Positions 45,004-55,445 of a DNA stretch of 64,000 nucleotides are shown in pieces. Position 1 is the stretch's first letter. Every line of letters begins with the position of its first letter. The stretch lies in the NCBI GenBank assembly GCA_029212885.1, contig JARGPC010000010.1, forward strand, positions 1-64,000, read 5' to 3'. This DNA is from Coxiellaceae bacterium. GTDB lineage: Bacteria > Pseudomonadota > Gammaproteobacteria > Coxiellales > Coxiellaceae. Position numbers and translations under genes: made by a program. The notes below the pieces were generated by a model. The model saw only the letters and a program-made list of their open reading frames with translations, was not told the origin of the DNA and did no database searches.

Positions 45004-45010
45004 TAATTTT

Positions 45011-45061
45011 TGTCATCCCGGACCCGAGTGTGTCATCCCGGACCCCGATCCGGGATCCAGT
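45011..45061. repeat. Palindromic repeat: one head unit plus hairpin core
   Basis: A 20-bp head unit TGTCATCCCGGACCCGAGTG is followed by the core hairpin ATCCCGGA/TCCGGGAT (45035-45042, 45049-45056, loop CCCCGA) and GGATCCAGTC. It is almost identical to the element at 55320. It lies between the yafS-like gene and the inserted paralogue pair. Confidence 0.85.
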
Positions 45062-45275
45062 CAAAAAGCCTTACAACGTAAACCCATCAGGGATCTATGT
45101 GCGTATCAGCAAACAAGGCGAACAGCGCATCTGTTTGACTTCATGGCTCGGATCGAAGATCCTGCGCTTTACTTCCGTAAAACAGACACCCGGTCCACCT
45201 TGATGCTGATGCAGCCACCCCACTTACAACATGGTTGATGACAGATGATGTTACGTCGTCCTTGCGGGCAAAACC

Positions 45276-45303
45276 TTGATTTAATTCCCACGACTTCTAT
45301 ACT
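45276..45303 (+). promoter_or_regulatory. Candidate sigma-70 promoter of the first paralogous orphan
   Basis: TTGATT (45276-45281) and TATACT (45298-45303) are separated by 16 nt and lie 36 nt upstream of the ATG at 45340. The leader of the second paralogue also has a TATACT (46995-47000), but no comparable -35. Confidence 0.5.
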
Positions 45304-45339
45304 GGCTAGCTTGCATAAATAGGTAGTGGGGGTTTTGCT

Positions 45340-46950
45340 ATGCGATTTCGTTCTAAAACTGTGATTACAAAGGAATTGGGAAGGGATATTGCGGCCACCT
45401 TACCGCAACTGCAAGCATGGATTGATGAGGTGGAAAGTGTCGCGAGTGAAAGCAAAGAAGCAGACGTTGACAATCCCATGCTGCCATTATTAAAAGATCT
45501 TCACGCGGTGTTAAGCCGATTAGCCACTGGCCGTAACCTGAATGCATTGATGAAAGCTGAAGATGTACTGCATGAAGATACGGGACGTTTGGTCGCAGCA
45601 GCTGATGTTGGTTTGCGAAAAAGCATATTACCACGCTGTGATATGAGCCACCGTCTTGCATTAATGTTGATGAATTTACTGACCACAAAAGAATTTACTG
45701 TTATTGATAGTTCGGCTTTAGATAAGGTGATTGTAGATGCGATGGGTAGCAAGTCTTCTAAAACACCGTTTATGCAAGCGATTGCTGATCACTATGGGGC
45801 TAAACCGTTAAAGGATTTGTTAACAAGGGTGGCTAGGACATTTGGTAGTGTAAATTCATCGGATATTCATGGCCCGATTTGCGTTCAGGTCGCTCATATT
45901 AAGCAATATGAATGGTTTAGAGAGCGACAACTGGCGAAGCAGCAGCGTGAGGCGTGGTTGGTGTCGAATGAATCTTTGTTGGATGATTTGGGTAAGTGGT
46001 TGGTTACATTTGCGCAATATAAATATAAAGAATCATTACCTGTTGATATAACACCTGAGCTATTGGAAGGTAAACTCAAAGCAGCCGCTTTAATAAAGCC
46101 AGAAGAAACTCTAGATACCGCCTCGTTCGATAGTGTAAAGGCGGCATATGCAGCGCGGATGACAACGCTGTATGCAGAGCATGATCGGCTTGTGCCTTAT
46201 TCGATTGACCCGGAGGCGTTTTATGAGTTAATGACCGTTGTTGAAGCGGCTGATGAAAAAGCGGCGGCTTCATTGCATACAGTATTTGATAGTGAAAGTT
46301 TTAATCCGGATAAGGATGCGTTGACGGGTTTCATTAGGTCTGCGTTGCAGCGCGATCAGGCGCTGACAATCAAGCTCACTGATATAAATCCAACATTACC
46401 ACCAATGTCTGTTGCATCTACGCATTACGCACAGCAGTATAATGTTGAAGCCTATGCGGAGGCGGAGGCGTTGAGTGAGTCATTGCCAGTACGTATGAAA
46501 ATGGTGTTGGATGCTTATAAGGTTCATACAAAAGTTGTTAAATCCGCTGAGGATGTGTCTGCTATAGAAGAGCTGTCGGTTGTTGTCGCTAAGTTGCAAG
46601 CCCAGCCTTTAGATAAGGCAGGCGTTTATCAATTAGTGGTGACACTGTATCAGTTGCGTTATCAGCGTTTAGTGCATGTGAAAGATACCCCTGAGGCAAA
46701 AATCACCGATACGGCAGCAATATTTTTAAGTTTGCAGCCATTGGTTCACCAGTTAGTGAATTGCTTTACATTACAAACAGATAGGCATTTACATGCCGGT
46801 GTGATGAGTGGTTTTGCAGCGCCTAGGTTAACTGCTCCTGTTGGTGGCCCGGCTGTGTTTCAACAGGTTACAGCGGATGCTGGTGCGGGTAGTGAAGTAT
46901 CGCCCGACGACGATGAGGCTAAGCCAGTGGCGATGAGTGCGGCTCCTTAA
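45340..46950 (+). CDS. Orphan helical protein, tandem paralogue 1
   Basis: This 536-residue protein was not recognised. It is predicted mostly alpha-helical by composition, with no signal peptide or membrane helix. It aligns along its length with the next gene: both have an N-terminal helical repeat-like region, IL/IIPR(C)DMSHRL or DEMSYRL near residue 105, a Gln/Lys-rich IKQYE/IQQYE segment near 190-200, and a conserved late block [23 protein letters not shown]. The tail is low-complexity, with PVGGP and acidic residues. It has a GGGGG ribosome site and lies within the otherwise conserved yafS-rnhA interval. Function unknown. Confidence 0.7.
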   Translation: MRFRSKTVITKELGRDIAATLPQLQAWIDEVESVASESKEADVDNPMLPLLKDLHAVLSRLATGRNLNALMKAEDVLHEDTGRLVAAADVGLRKSILPRCDMSHRLALMLMNLLTTKEFTVIDSSALDKVIVDAMGSKSSKTPFMQAIADHYGAKPLKDLLTRVARTFGSVNSSDIHGPICVQVAHIKQYEWFRERQLAKQQREAWLVSNESLLDDLGKWLVTFAQYKYKESLPVDITPELLEGKLKAAALIKPEETLDTASFDSVKAAYAARMTTLYAEHDRLVPYSIDPEAFYELMTVVEAADEKAAASLHTVFDSESFNPDKDALTGFIRSALQRDQALTIKLTDINPTLPPMSVASTHYAQQYNVEAYAEAEALSESLPVRMKMVLDAYKVHTKVVKSAEDVSAIEELSVVVAKLQAQPLDKAGVYQLVVTLYQLRYQRLVHVKDTPEAKITDTAAIFLSLQPLVHQLVNCFTLQTDRHLHAGVMSGFAAPRLTAPVGGPAVFQQVTADAGAGSEVSPDDDEAKPVAMSAAP

Positions 46951-47020
46951 TATAGTTTTTACTACTATTTAATATCTGCTTAATGCTACTTCTATATACT
47001 TTGTAATACCCAAATTGGGT

Positions 47021-47074
47021 GTGTCATACCGGACTTCGTGTCCTTGTCTGTGGCAGGCCGATCCGGTATCCAGA
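47021..47074. repeat. Divergent palindromic repeat between the paralogues
   Basis: The stem ATACCGGA/TCCGGTAT (47026-47033, 47062-47069) is the same family as the ATCCCGGA core but with matched compensatory changes and a longer 28-nt loop. It follows a small palindrome ACCCAAATTGGGT. It lies in the leader of the second paralogue. Confidence 0.7.
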
Positions 47075-47095
47075 GAGTATATATAGGTGTTTTAG

Positions 47096-48835
47096 ATGCG
47101 ACTTTTTACGGCAAGTTTTTTAAGATTAGATGTCATAACTGATGACTTTGCGGCGGAATTAACCGGCAAATTAGCGACTTTAGAGGCATTGGTTGCTGAA
47201 GCTGAGGCAAAACCAACAGGTGTAGTACCTGCTTATTCGAGTGAGCGTACCGCTGCGCTGCTACGAAATGTCCAAACGGCCGTTGATCAAATGGTTAAGC
47301 GAAAGTGTTTAGCGGCTTTTGTTTCGTCTACACTAAAACCCCGTGACTACATTGATGTTTTGCAAATGACTGATGGTGGTTTGCAAATGGGAATCATCCC
47401 GCGTGATGAGATGAGTTACCGTTTGTCTGGTGTCATGATGGATGTTTTAACGGTAAGTGCTTACACGAGTTGTGACCTGACCAATTTGGACCGACAATTA
47501 TTAGAAAAGCTGGCTGATGAAACTTCCACCTCTGCAACGCCTCTATTGACAACTTTAAGCCAGCATCTCCGTGTTCGACCGATTGAACCATTGCTAGCAG
47601 AAAAATTCAGAGCTGATGGTTTTATGGCGTCAATGCTTAAAAGATTCGGTGATGCGAGTGGCTTTGATTTAAATCGTTTGCAGTCTAAAGTACATGAGAT
47701 TGCCTGTGTGCAGGTGATGCATATTCAGCAATATGAGATATTTCAACCGCGTATGGTGGCAAAGCAACGACGCCAGCAATGGCAGGAGACGAGCGCGATT
47801 AATGATTTAACTAAGGCATTGTTTGAGTTTGCGCAATATAAAAAACCGGTCGCTGATGATACTAGTGTGGCTTTTGAAGAAGCGCCTGTTGATACAGTCG
47901 AACTTACAGCAAAACTGCTTACTTCCGGTTTGATGAAGCCAGAAGATACAGTAGACGGTGTAGCATTTGAAGCGGTATATGCCACTTATCAAGTAAGACT
48001 TAAAGAGTTATATCTAGAACATGATCAATATGTGTCGGGCACTATTGATTTACCTATGTATGATGATTTAATAAATTATCTTAATACTGAAGGTGTAAAT
48101 AAGGAGCGTCTGCTGGTTGTAACTCAGTCAAAAAACTTTAGTTGGCAATCAGATGGTTTAACGCGCTTTGTTCAAGAAAGTATATTGCGAGAACAGTCTC
48201 TGGCGACAGCGTTGCAAGGCATGGGTTTTGCTGTATCAGCGGATACAGTGGCCAAACCGCATTACAGTAGTTATTTGGAATCAACAATGGTTGATGATGT
48301 GCTGGAGGCGAATCAGTTAGCAGCGGCTCGCATGAGGGTGCTGTTTGATACCTTTAGGCTCATCCCTGAAACGGTGAAGTCAGAGGACGATATGTGTAAG
48401 GTGGGGGGGCTATTGGTGTTACTGGATGAAGTATTTGAAAAGCCATTAGACAAACCGACTATACATAAATTAGCAAGCGTTTATATGTCGATGCGTTATC
48501 AGTATTTGGCAGCCCTTTCACAGCGTACGGATCCTATGTCAGATATGATAGCGGTATTCGCCTGCATGCAGCCATTGGTTATGCAGTTGGTGAATTCAGT
48601 TACTTTGCAAACTGACCGGCATTTACATGCGCTTATTAGCAACGATTTTGTCGATGACTTGGTTACTGCTGCGCCCTTTTCTGGGGCTGATGGCGTAGCA
48701 GGACCACCCACGGTTCCTGTGGTAACGCCGGTTGGTGGTCCATCTTTGTTTGGTGCAGGATCAGGTGAAGCCGATGTGACAACAGCTGATAGAGTTGAGC
48801 CCCACGTGCTAGCAGGCACTTTTACTGCTTCATAG
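47096..48835 (+). CDS. Orphan helical protein, tandem paralogue 2
   Basis: This 579-residue protein is a diverged paralogue of the preceding gene. Shared blocks include [26 protein letters not shown], a KP(E)ED/ETVD segment ([11 protein letters not shown] against ALIKPEETLDT) and [23 protein letters not shown] near residue 510. The [13 protein letters not shown] tail parallels PVGGPAVF in paralogue 1. It has no signal peptide or membrane span. The relationship points to local duplication followed by substantial divergence. It ends 68 nt before rnhA. Confidence 0.7.
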   Translation: MRLFTASFLRLDVITDDFAAELTGKLATLEALVAEAEAKPTGVVPAYSSERTAALLRNVQTAVDQMVKRKCLAAFVSSTLKPRDYIDVLQMTDGGLQMGIIPRDEMSYRLSGVMMDVLTVSAYTSCDLTNLDRQLLEKLADETSTSATPLLTTLSQHLRVRPIEPLLAEKFRADGFMASMLKRFGDASGFDLNRLQSKVHEIACVQVMHIQQYEIFQPRMVAKQRRQQWQETSAINDLTKALFEFAQYKKPVADDTSVAFEEAPVDTVELTAKLLTSGLMKPEDTVDGVAFEAVYATYQVRLKELYLEHDQYVSGTIDLPMYDDLINYLNTEGVNKERLLVVTQSKNFSWQSDGLTRFVQESILREQSLATALQGMGFAVSADTVAKPHYSSYLESTMVDDVLEANQLAAARMRVLFDTFRLIPETVKSEDDMCKVGGLLVLLDEVFEKPLDKPTIHKLASVYMSMRYQYLAALSQRTDPMSDMIAVFACMQPLVMQLVNSVTLQTDRHLHALISNDFVDDLVTAAPFSGADGVAGPPTVPVVTPVGGPSLFGAGSGEADVTTADRVEPHVLAGTFTAS

Positions 48836-48903
48836 TATGTCAGTGTGAACCTTTTAATTTTCCGTGTATGATGTCGGCTCTATACAGAGAGCTAAGGGAA
48901 GTT

Positions 48904-49353
48904 ATGTCAAAACTTGTTGAATTGTTTACCGATGGTGCTTGCCGCGGCAATCCTGGCCCGGGAGGCTGGGGGGTGTTATTGCGTCTTGGTGAAACGGAAA
49001 AACGCTTATGTGGCGGTGAATCTGAAACCACCAATAACCGTATGGAGTTAATGGCGGCGATTGAAGGCTTGCGCGCGATCAAGCATGCCTGTGATGTCAG
49101 GATTACCACAGATTCACAATACGTACGTAAGGGTATGACGGAGTGGATAACCAACTGGAAAAAAAATGGTTGGCGTACAGCGGCTAGAAAGCCGGTTAAA
49201 AATGCTGACCTGTGGCAGGCATTAGAGCAACAAGTGGAGCGACACCATAAGGTTGAGTGGCATTGGGTGCGTGGACATACTGGTCATACAGAAAATGAAA
49301 TTGCGGATGAACTTGCAAATCAAGGAATAGAAAAATGCGCCAAATCATCTTAG
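48904..49353 (+). CDS. rnhA: Ribonuclease HI
   Basis: This 149-residue enzyme removes RNA from RNA-DNA hybrids. The catalytic residues match E. coli numbering: Asp10 in [16 protein letters not shown], Glu48 in NNRMEL, Asp70 in TTDSQYV, and the late Asp in [12 protein letters not shown] 48904 follows AAGGGAAG; an upstream in-frame ATG at 48868 would add 12 residues without homology. It overlaps dnaQ by 19 nt in the same direction, unlike the divergent E. coli arrangement. Confidence 0.96.
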   Translation: MSKLVELFTDGACRGNPGPGGWGVLLRLGETEKRLCGGESETTNNRMELMAAIEGLRAIKHACDVRITTDSQYVRKGMTEWITNWKKNGWRTAARKPVKNADLWQALEQQVERHHKVEWHWVRGHTGHTENEIADELANQGIEKCAKSS

Positions 49354-50024
49354 ATACTGAAACCACCGGCATTAGTCCGCAACAAGGTCATCGTATTATT
49401 GAGATCGGTTGCATGGAAATGATTAATCGTCGTTTAACCGGTAATAACTATCATGTGTATATTAATCCTGAGCGTCAGATCGAGGCGGGTGCGATGGCAG
49501 TACATGGTATTACTAATGAGTTTTTGGTTGATAAGCCGGTGTTTGCTAAATTAGCTGATGAGTTTTATGACTATATCAAGGGGGCTGAGTTAGTCATTCA
49601 CAATGCACCGTTTGACGTGGGCTTTATTAATCACGAGTTTCGTCAATATAAACCAGCGATTGGTTTGGTCGCCGATTATTGCAGTGTGATAGATACCTTA
49701 GCTTTGGCGCGTAAAAAATATCCTGGTCAACAAAATAACTTGGATGCGTTATGTCGCCGCTTGCACGTTGATAACTCTAAGCGTGATTTGCACGGTGCAT
49801 TAATCGATGCGGATCTTTTGGCGCAAGTGTATTTGTTATTAACGGGGGGGCAAAAAGGTTTGTTTGCCTCCGGTGATGGTGATGATAAACAGGCGGCACG
49901 CGCTTCGCGTAAAGTTCAATGGCAGCGCGATGAGAAACCTTTGCCGGTTATTAAAGCTACTGAAGCCGAGCTGCAGACGCATCAAGCGTTTGTTGATCAG
50001 TATGTTAAGCAACCTGATGATTAA
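49335..50024 (+). CDS. dnaQ: DnaQ, DNA polymerase III epsilon (proofreading) subunit
   Basis: This 229-residue 3'-5' exonuclease of the DEDDh type has ILDTETTGI (Asp7, Glu9), [16 protein letters not shown] (ExoII) and [11 protein letters not shown] (ExoIII His and Asp). The C-terminal segment after about residue 185 is the polymerase-binding tail. Its start lies within rnhA, implying coupled translation. It converges with the CPA1 antiporter gene. Confidence 0.95.
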   Translation: MRQIILDTETTGISPQQGHRIIEIGCMEMINRRLTGNNYHVYINPERQIEAGAMAVHGITNEFLVDKPVFAKLADEFYDYIKGAELVIHNAPFDVGFINHEFRQYKPAIGLVADYCSVIDTLALARKKYPGQQNNLDALCRRLHVDNSKRDLHGALIDADLLAQVYLLLTGGQKGLFASGDGDDKQAARASRKVQWQRDEKPLPVIKATEAELQTHQAFVDQYVKQPDD

Positions 50025-50060
50025 TATAGATAATTTTATTAATTTCAGTGAGATATTGCA

Positions 50061-51299
50061 TTAAGTTTGTTTGCTGAGTTTAACCAACGATTCTATTGTT
50101 AAGCCCTGTACAATAACTGCAAACGCGACTATGGCATAAGTCATTGCCAGAATTAAATGTCTGTTGCTGCCGACGGGTAATGACAGAGCTAATGCCACGG
50201 CTAAACCACCGCGCAAACCACCCCAGGTTAAAATACTAATGGTGTAAGGCGCCGTTTTACCGCGTTGTTTGAAGAAGCGCATCGGGATAGCAACCGTGAT
50301 CAATCGAATCAGTAATACTATAGGGATGGCAGCAAACAAGGCGATTAATTGTTTGCCATGAATATTCAGCGTTAGCAATTCTAAACCGATTAATAAGAAT
50401 AAAATCGCGTTGAGGATTTCATCGATCAATTCCCAAAATACATCCATGGCTTCGACAGTGCTTTTGCCAAAATCACCGCGGCGAGCTTGGTGGCCTAAAT
50501 AGATGCCGGCGACGACCATGGCGAGTGGGCCGGAGATATCAATCGCCAAGGCGAGTTGATAGCCGCCAGTGACTAAGGCAATGGTTAATAGCATCGCCAT
50601 CTTGCGACCTTTGGCTGATTTTAATAGCGTGGATACAATCCAAGCAACAATCACACCATAGGCAATACCGCCGATGGCTTGTTTTAAAAATAATAATGTG
50701 ACGGTGCCGGCGGTAATTACTGTGTTGGTAAAGGCTAATTGATACAGTGTGGTGAACATCACGATACCGACACCGTCATTAAATAGTGATTCACCCGCAA
50801 CACAAACTTCGAGTGGCTTTGGTGCGCCCACTTCTTTAAAGGTGGCCAGCACGGCAATCGGGTCGGTGGGTGAAATCAATGAGCCAAATAAGAAGCAATA
50901 GATCAGCGGTATTTTTATACCCAACAAAGGCAACAGTAGGTAGGCAAGATAACCAATGATTAGTGCGGAGGCAACGGTGCTGACGGAAGCTAAGATGCCA
51001 ATTTGCCAGCGTTGTTGCTTTAACAGATCCAAATCAACGGTAAAAGCACCGGCAAATAACAGGAAGCTCAGCATGCCATTTAATAGTAAATGCCTAAAAT
51101 CGAGCTTTTCGATCATATGGGTGACATGCGGCGTGATATTGGTTGCACCAGTGTATTGTAAAAATAATAACAGTAACGATAAGATCATCGCGCCGGCCAT
51201 TATGGCGATCGTCATTTGTAAGCGAATAAATCGGTGATTAATATAACCAATTAATACGGCTAAGGTGATGATAATGGCTAGCATTGTGTACGCATTCAT
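50061..51299 (-). CDS. NhaP-type (CPA1) Na+/H+ antiporter
   Basis: This 412-residue membrane protein has about 12 transmembrane helices. CPA1 signatures are present: GSLISPTDPIAVLATFKEVG with the Asp-Pro of the ion site, GESLFNDGVGIVMF with the Asn-Asp pair, and a late conserved Arg in LTWGGLRGGLAVALALSLP. It exchanges Na+ (or K+) for H+ at the inner membrane. It starts divergently from nhaA, whose longest frame would overlap it; the true nhaA start leaves a 47-nt gap. Confidence 0.92.
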   Translation of the reverse strand: MNAYTMLAIIITLAVLIGYINHRFIRLQMTIAIMAGAMILSLLLLFLQYTGATNITPHVTHMIEKLDFRHLLLNGMLSFLLFAGAFTVDLDLLKQQRWQIGILASVSTVASALIIGYLAYLLLPLLGIKIPLIYCFLFGSLISPTDPIAVLATFKEVGAPKPLEVCVAGESLFNDGVGIVMFTTLYQLAFTNTVITAGTVTLLFLKQAIGGIAYGVIVAWIVSTLLKSAKGRKMAMLLTIALVTGGYQLALAIDISGPLAMVVAGIYLGHQARRGDFGKSTVEAMDVFWELIDEILNAILFLLIGLELLTLNIHGKQLIALFAAIPIVLLIRLITVAIPMRFFKQRGKTAPYTISILTWGGLRGGLAVALALSLPVGSNRHLILAMTYAIVAFAVIVQGLTIESLVKLSKQT

Positions 51300-51346
51300 A
51301 TCAGCATGATAAAGTATTGCTATTCAAGAGGCAATCAGAGGGAAGC

Positions 51347-52534
51347 ATGCCAATCAGATCATTTCGACATTTTTTGAGACTGGAAAGTAGTGGTGGTATT
51401 GTTTTATTTCTAGCAGCTATTCTCGCTTTAATAATAGACAACAGCGGCTGGTCAAGTTTCTACCACGCCTTTTTCAACCAAACGCTTAATATCAGTTTGG
51501 GAGACTTTGTGCTCGCCAAGCCTGTACAGTTATGGGTCAATGATGGCTTGATGGTTTTTTTCTTTTTATTGGTTGGTCTCGAGATTAAGCGTGAGCTGTT
51601 TGAGGGGGAATTAAACAGTAAAGCTAAAGCACTGCTGCCTGGCATTGCAGCGGCGGGTGGTATGATTGTTCCTGCTGTGATTTATATTGCGGTTAACTAT
51701 GGTCATGGTGATAATTTGCGCGGTTGGGCAATTCCAACGGCAACAGATATTGCGTTCTCATTAGGCATTTTAGCGTTATTAAAATCGCGTATTCCACCGG
51801 CATTGAAAATATTTTTAACAGCGCTAGCGATTTTTGATGATATTGGTGCAATTGTAGTTATTGCTATTTTTTATACTCATCATATTTCAATAGGCTTATT
51901 GGCTGTTGCTGCCGTATTAACCATTGTACTGGTATTGCTTAATCGCTTTAATGTCACGCACCGTGCCGCCTATTTTATAGTAGGTGTCATCATGTGGGTA
52001 TGTGTGTTGAAGTCTGGTGTGCATGCGACATTGGTAGGGATAATTTTAGGCTTTGCAATTCCACTGCGTGTATACACTAAAGATGGTGGAAGTGTTTCGC
52101 CAGTGCGCGAATTGGAGCATTCATTGCACCCATGGGTGGCGTTTATGATCTTGCCGTTGTTTGCATTTGCTAATGCGGGTATTTCATTTAAAGGCATGGA
52201 TTGGGGTATGTTGCTGCATCCGATTCCGTTGGGCATTACCTTAGGGTTATTTTTTGGTAAGCAGCTGGGTATTTTTATCTTTACTTGGATTGCCATTAAA
52301 CTGAACTGGGCGCGTATGCCTCACAACGGTAATTGGTTGGGAATTTATGGCATGTCGATGATTGCTGGTGTTGGTTTTACTATGAGTTTATTTATTGGTT
52401 CTTTGGCTTTCGCCAGTATGGAGCATATGGCATTGGTGCGTATGGGTGTGTTGCTCGGCTCATTATTGTCCGGTGTTGCTGGCTACCTCTTGTTACGCTT
52501 TGGAAATCCTCGGCGTAATGCATTGGTAAAGTAG
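51347..52534 (+). CDS. nhaA: NhaA Na+/H+ antiporter
   Basis: This 395-residue protein has about 12 transmembrane segments; E. coli NhaA is 388. The ion-binding aspartates are in place: Asp134 in IPTATDIAFSLGILALL and Asp164-Asp165 in ALAIFDDIGAIVVI. The motif GLEIKRELFEGEL is family-typical. ATG 51347 is chosen over a GTG 63 nt upstream because AGAGGGAAG lies at the right distance. Two adjacent, unrelated Na+/H+ antiporters suggest attention to sodium or pH stress. Confidence 0.96.
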   Translation: MPIRSFRHFLRLESSGGIVLFLAAILALIIDNSGWSSFYHAFFNQTLNISLGDFVLAKPVQLWVNDGLMVFFFLLVGLEIKRELFEGELNSKAKALLPGIAAAGGMIVPAVIYIAVNYGHGDNLRGWAIPTATDIAFSLGILALLKSRIPPALKIFLTALAIFDDIGAIVVIAIFYTHHISIGLLAVAAVLTIVLVLLNRFNVTHRAAYFIVGVIMWVCVLKSGVHATLVGIILGFAIPLRVYTKDGGSVSPVRELEHSLHPWVAFMILPLFAFANAGISFKGMDWGMLLHPIPLGITLGLFFGKQLGIFIFTWIAIKLNWARMPHNGNWLGIYGMSMIAGVGFTMSLFIGSLAFASMEHMALVRMGVLLGSLLSGVAGYLLLRFGNPRRNALVK

Positions 52535-52622
52535 AAAGCACAGCCTATACAGCTTGATACCATACTGCTGCTAAATAGTTTAGAATGGCTGTCATCAAAA
52601 ATGAACTAAGCGAGAATCCAAC

Positions 52623-55295
52623 ATGGTAGCAGCAGAAAAGCCAACCGGTAACAGTGCCCCAAATACTAAATATCTCAGTGATTATCAACCGACCGATTTT
52701 ATTATTGAAAACGTTCATTTACACTTTGACTTACATGAAGATGAGACGCTGGTTAAGGCGATTTTAAATTTTAAGCGCAATCCGAAGGCTAAAACTAACG
52801 CAACTGAATTACGCTTAGATGGTGAAGCGCTTGAGTTGCGCGATATTGCCTTAAATGGTAAGGCGCTGGCAGATAAACAGTATGCTGTGCTGGAAGATGC
52901 ATTGTTAATTCACAACGTTCCAGACAAATTTACTTTAGAAACGGTGGTGATGATTAAGCCGCAAGAGAATACTGAGCTGAGTGGCCTGTATAAATCCAGT
53001 GGTAACTATTGCACGCAATGTGAGCCAGAAGGTTTTCGTCGTATTACCTATTTCTTGGATCGTCCGGATGTGATGACAACATTCACAACAACAATAACTG
53101 CAGATAAACAAAAATACCCGATGTTATTAGCTAATGGTAATTTAATCGAAGAGCGTGATACTGAAGGTGGGCGCCACTGGGTGAAATGGGAAGATCCATC
53201 ATTAAAGCCTTGTTATTTATTTGCGTTAGTTGCGGGTAGTTTTGATTTAATTGAAGATACGTTTACCACGATGTCGGGCCGGCAAGTGGCATTGCGATTG
53301 TTTTTAGAGCGTGGATTTTTAGATCAAGGGCAATTTGCGATGGATTCCTTAGTGCGCTCGATGAAATGGGATGAAGAGGCGTTTGGTCGCGAATACGATT
53401 TAGATATCTATATGGTGGTTGCTGTTAGTGACTTTAATATGGGCGCAATGGAAAATAAAGGGCTTAATGTTTTTAATACCAAGTGTGTTTTAGCGCGTCA
53501 AGATACTGCCACCGATACTGATTACGCCAATATTGAGCGCGTGATTGGTCATGAATATTTTCATAACTGGTCGGGTAACCGCATTACATGCCGTGACTGG
53601 TTTCAGATTACGTTAAAAGAAGGCTTGACTGTTTTACGTGAGCAGTTGTTTTGTGAAGACATGACATCGCCGCTGTTGGTGCGGATTAAGTCGGCGAATA
53701 CCATTCGCAATGTTCAGTTCGCACAAGATGCGGGCCCTATGTCGCACCCGATTCGCCCAGAGCAGTATATTGAGATTAATAATTTTTATACTGTGACTGT
53801 GTACGAAAAAGGTTCGGAAGTGATTCGTATGGTGCGCACGTTCTTGGGTAAGGAAGTGTTTCGCCAAGCGATGGATGAATACTTTTCGCGTTATGATGGT
53901 CAAGCGGTAACGACTGAAGACTTTATTGCGGTGATGCAGGAAGTGTCGGGTAAAGACTTAACACAGTTTTGTCGTTGGTATAAGCAAGGTGGCACACCGG
54001 AATTAACAGTTAAGGCGAATTACGATACTAATGCTAAAACTTTGAAACTGGAAGTGCGACAACATTGCCCGAAAACACCGGGCCCGGGTCAGGATCACAA
54101 GTTACCCTATGAAATGCCGTTAGCGATGGGTTTTATGTCGGCAGAAGGTGAAATGCCAACACAGCTAAAGGGTGAAGCCGAAGCATTAACTGGTACACGT
54201 ATTTTAGATATCACCGAAGAAGACCAGGTGTTTGAATTTATCAACGTTGAGCAACAGCCGGCGCTATCATTGCTACGTGATTTTTCTGCGCCAGTGAAGT
54301 TGCACTATGCCTACAGCGATCAAGAGTTATTGACGTTAATGACTAAAGATACTAACGGTTTTAGTCGTTGGGATGCGGCGCAGCAATATTTTGTGCGTCT
54401 GATCTTGATGGGTGTTGAAGAGTATCGCCGTAAAGGCAAGTACGACGCACATTTAGATATGGTGTTGTTGTCTCATTTGTCGGCGATGTTAAATAGTAAA
54501 AGTGAAGATCCGCAATTGTTAGCATTGCTATTTACCTTACCAACAGAAAATTACTTAATGCAAGTGATGCCAGAGGCGGATGTCGATGCGGTGCACGCGG
54601 TGCGTAATACCATTATTGAAACCATGGCGATGCAATTGCAAGATGAGTGGTTGAATACTTATAATCGTATTGCCAGTGATTTAGCGCCGGAGTATTCACC
54701 AGCGAATGCGGCGCAGCGCAGTTTAAAGAATGTGGCGTTACATTATTTAGCAGCCCTGGGCTCTGACGATATGATTGATGTCGTTAAGCAGCAATTCGAT
54801 ACGGCAGAAAACATGACTGATAGTATGGCTGCTTTAACAGCATTAAATGATTTGGAAAGCCCGGTACGTCAACAATCATTAATCGATTTCCGTCAGCGTT
54901 GGCATGATGAGGCGTTGGTGATGGATAAGTGGTTGGCGGTACAAGCCTGCTCTTCATTGCCGAACACTTTAGCGGAAGTGAAATCGATTGTGGCCAGTGA
55001 TGCGTTTAATTTATTAAACCCAAACAATGTGCGTTCATTGGTGGGAGCATTTACGGCGAACTTGATTCATTTCCATGCGGCAGATGGTTCTGGTTATGCT
55101 TTCTTGGCTGATCAAGTGATAGCATTAGATCAACATAATCGTTTAACCGCTGCGCGTTTATGTGAACCGTTAATTCGTTGGCAGAAAATGGATAAAGCAC
55201 GCCAAAAATTAATGAAGCAACAGCTGGAGCGCATTATTGCTGTGGAAGGCTTATCACCGGATGTCTATGAGGTGGTTTCCGCTTCATTGGCTTGA
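52623..55295 (+). CDS. pepN: PepN, M1-family aminopeptidase N
   Basis: This 890-residue cytosolic zinc aminopeptidase has the exopeptidase motif GAMENKG with Glu277 and the zinc motif HEYFH (His310, His314) followed after 18 residues by the third ligand Glu333. N-terminal saddle and C-terminal helical domains complete the gammaproteobacterial PepN layout (E. coli 870). It recycles peptides. It is followed by a palindromic repeat and an accessory region. Confidence 0.96.
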   Translation: MVAAEKPTGNSAPNTKYLSDYQPTDFIIENVHLHFDLHEDETLVKAILNFKRNPKAKTNATELRLDGEALELRDIALNGKALADKQYAVLEDALLIHNVPDKFTLETVVMIKPQENTELSGLYKSSGNYCTQCEPEGFRRITYFLDRPDVMTTFTTTITADKQKYPMLLANGNLIEERDTEGGRHWVKWEDPSLKPCYLFALVAGSFDLIEDTFTTMSGRQVALRLFLERGFLDQGQFAMDSLVRSMKWDEEAFGREYDLDIYMVVAVSDFNMGAMENKGLNVFNTKCVLARQDTATDTDYANIERVIGHEYFHNWSGNRITCRDWFQITLKEGLTVLREQLFCEDMTSPLLVRIKSANTIRNVQFAQDAGPMSHPIRPEQYIEINNFYTVTVYEKGSEVIRMVRTFLGKEVFRQAMDEYFSRYDGQAVTTEDFIAVMQEVSGKDLTQFCRWYKQGGTPELTVKANYDTNAKTLKLEVRQHCPKTPGPGQDHKLPYEMPLAMGFMSAEGEMPTQLKGEAEALTGTRILDITEEDQVFEFINVEQQPALSLLRDFSAPVKLHYAYSDQELLTLMTKDTNGFSRWDAAQQYFVRLILMGVEEYRRKGKYDAHLDMVLLSHLSAMLNSKSEDPQLLALLFTLPTENYLMQVMPEADVDAVHAVRNTIIETMAMQLQDEWLNTYNRIASDLAPEYSPANAAQRSLKNVALHYLAALGSDDMIDVVKQQFDTAENMTDSMAALTALNDLESPVRQQSLIDFRQRWHDEALVMDKWLAVQACSSLPNTLAEVKSIVASDAFNLLNPNNVRSLVGAFTANLIHFHAADGSGYAFLADQVIALDQHNRLTAARLCEPLIRWQKMDKARQKLMKQQLERIIAVEGLSPDVYEVVSASLA

Positions 55296-55319
55296 TGCTG
55301 CCATTCGAGATTGCGAGTG

Positions 55320-55372
55320 TGTCATTCCGGGTTATGAGTGTGTCATCCCGGACCCCGATCCGGGATCCAGTC
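55320..55372. repeat. Palindromic repeat: head unit plus hairpin core
   Basis: A head unit TGTCATTCCGGGTTATGAGTG (in part) is followed by the core ATCCCGGA/TCCGGGAT (55345-55352, 55359-55366) and GGATCCAGTC. The core is identical to that at 45035-45056. It marks the border between pepN and the accessory segment. Confidence 0.85.
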
Positions 55373-55445
55373 GAATAGTCTTACATTGTACGCGGCTTTG
55401 TTGACTGGCTCAAAAATAACTCAGGCTGCTGCCCCGTAACGGGTT

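Noticed and set aside
44972..45238. 88-codon frame downstream of the yafS-like gene
   Set aside because: It is read through the palindromic repeat and has no coding character.
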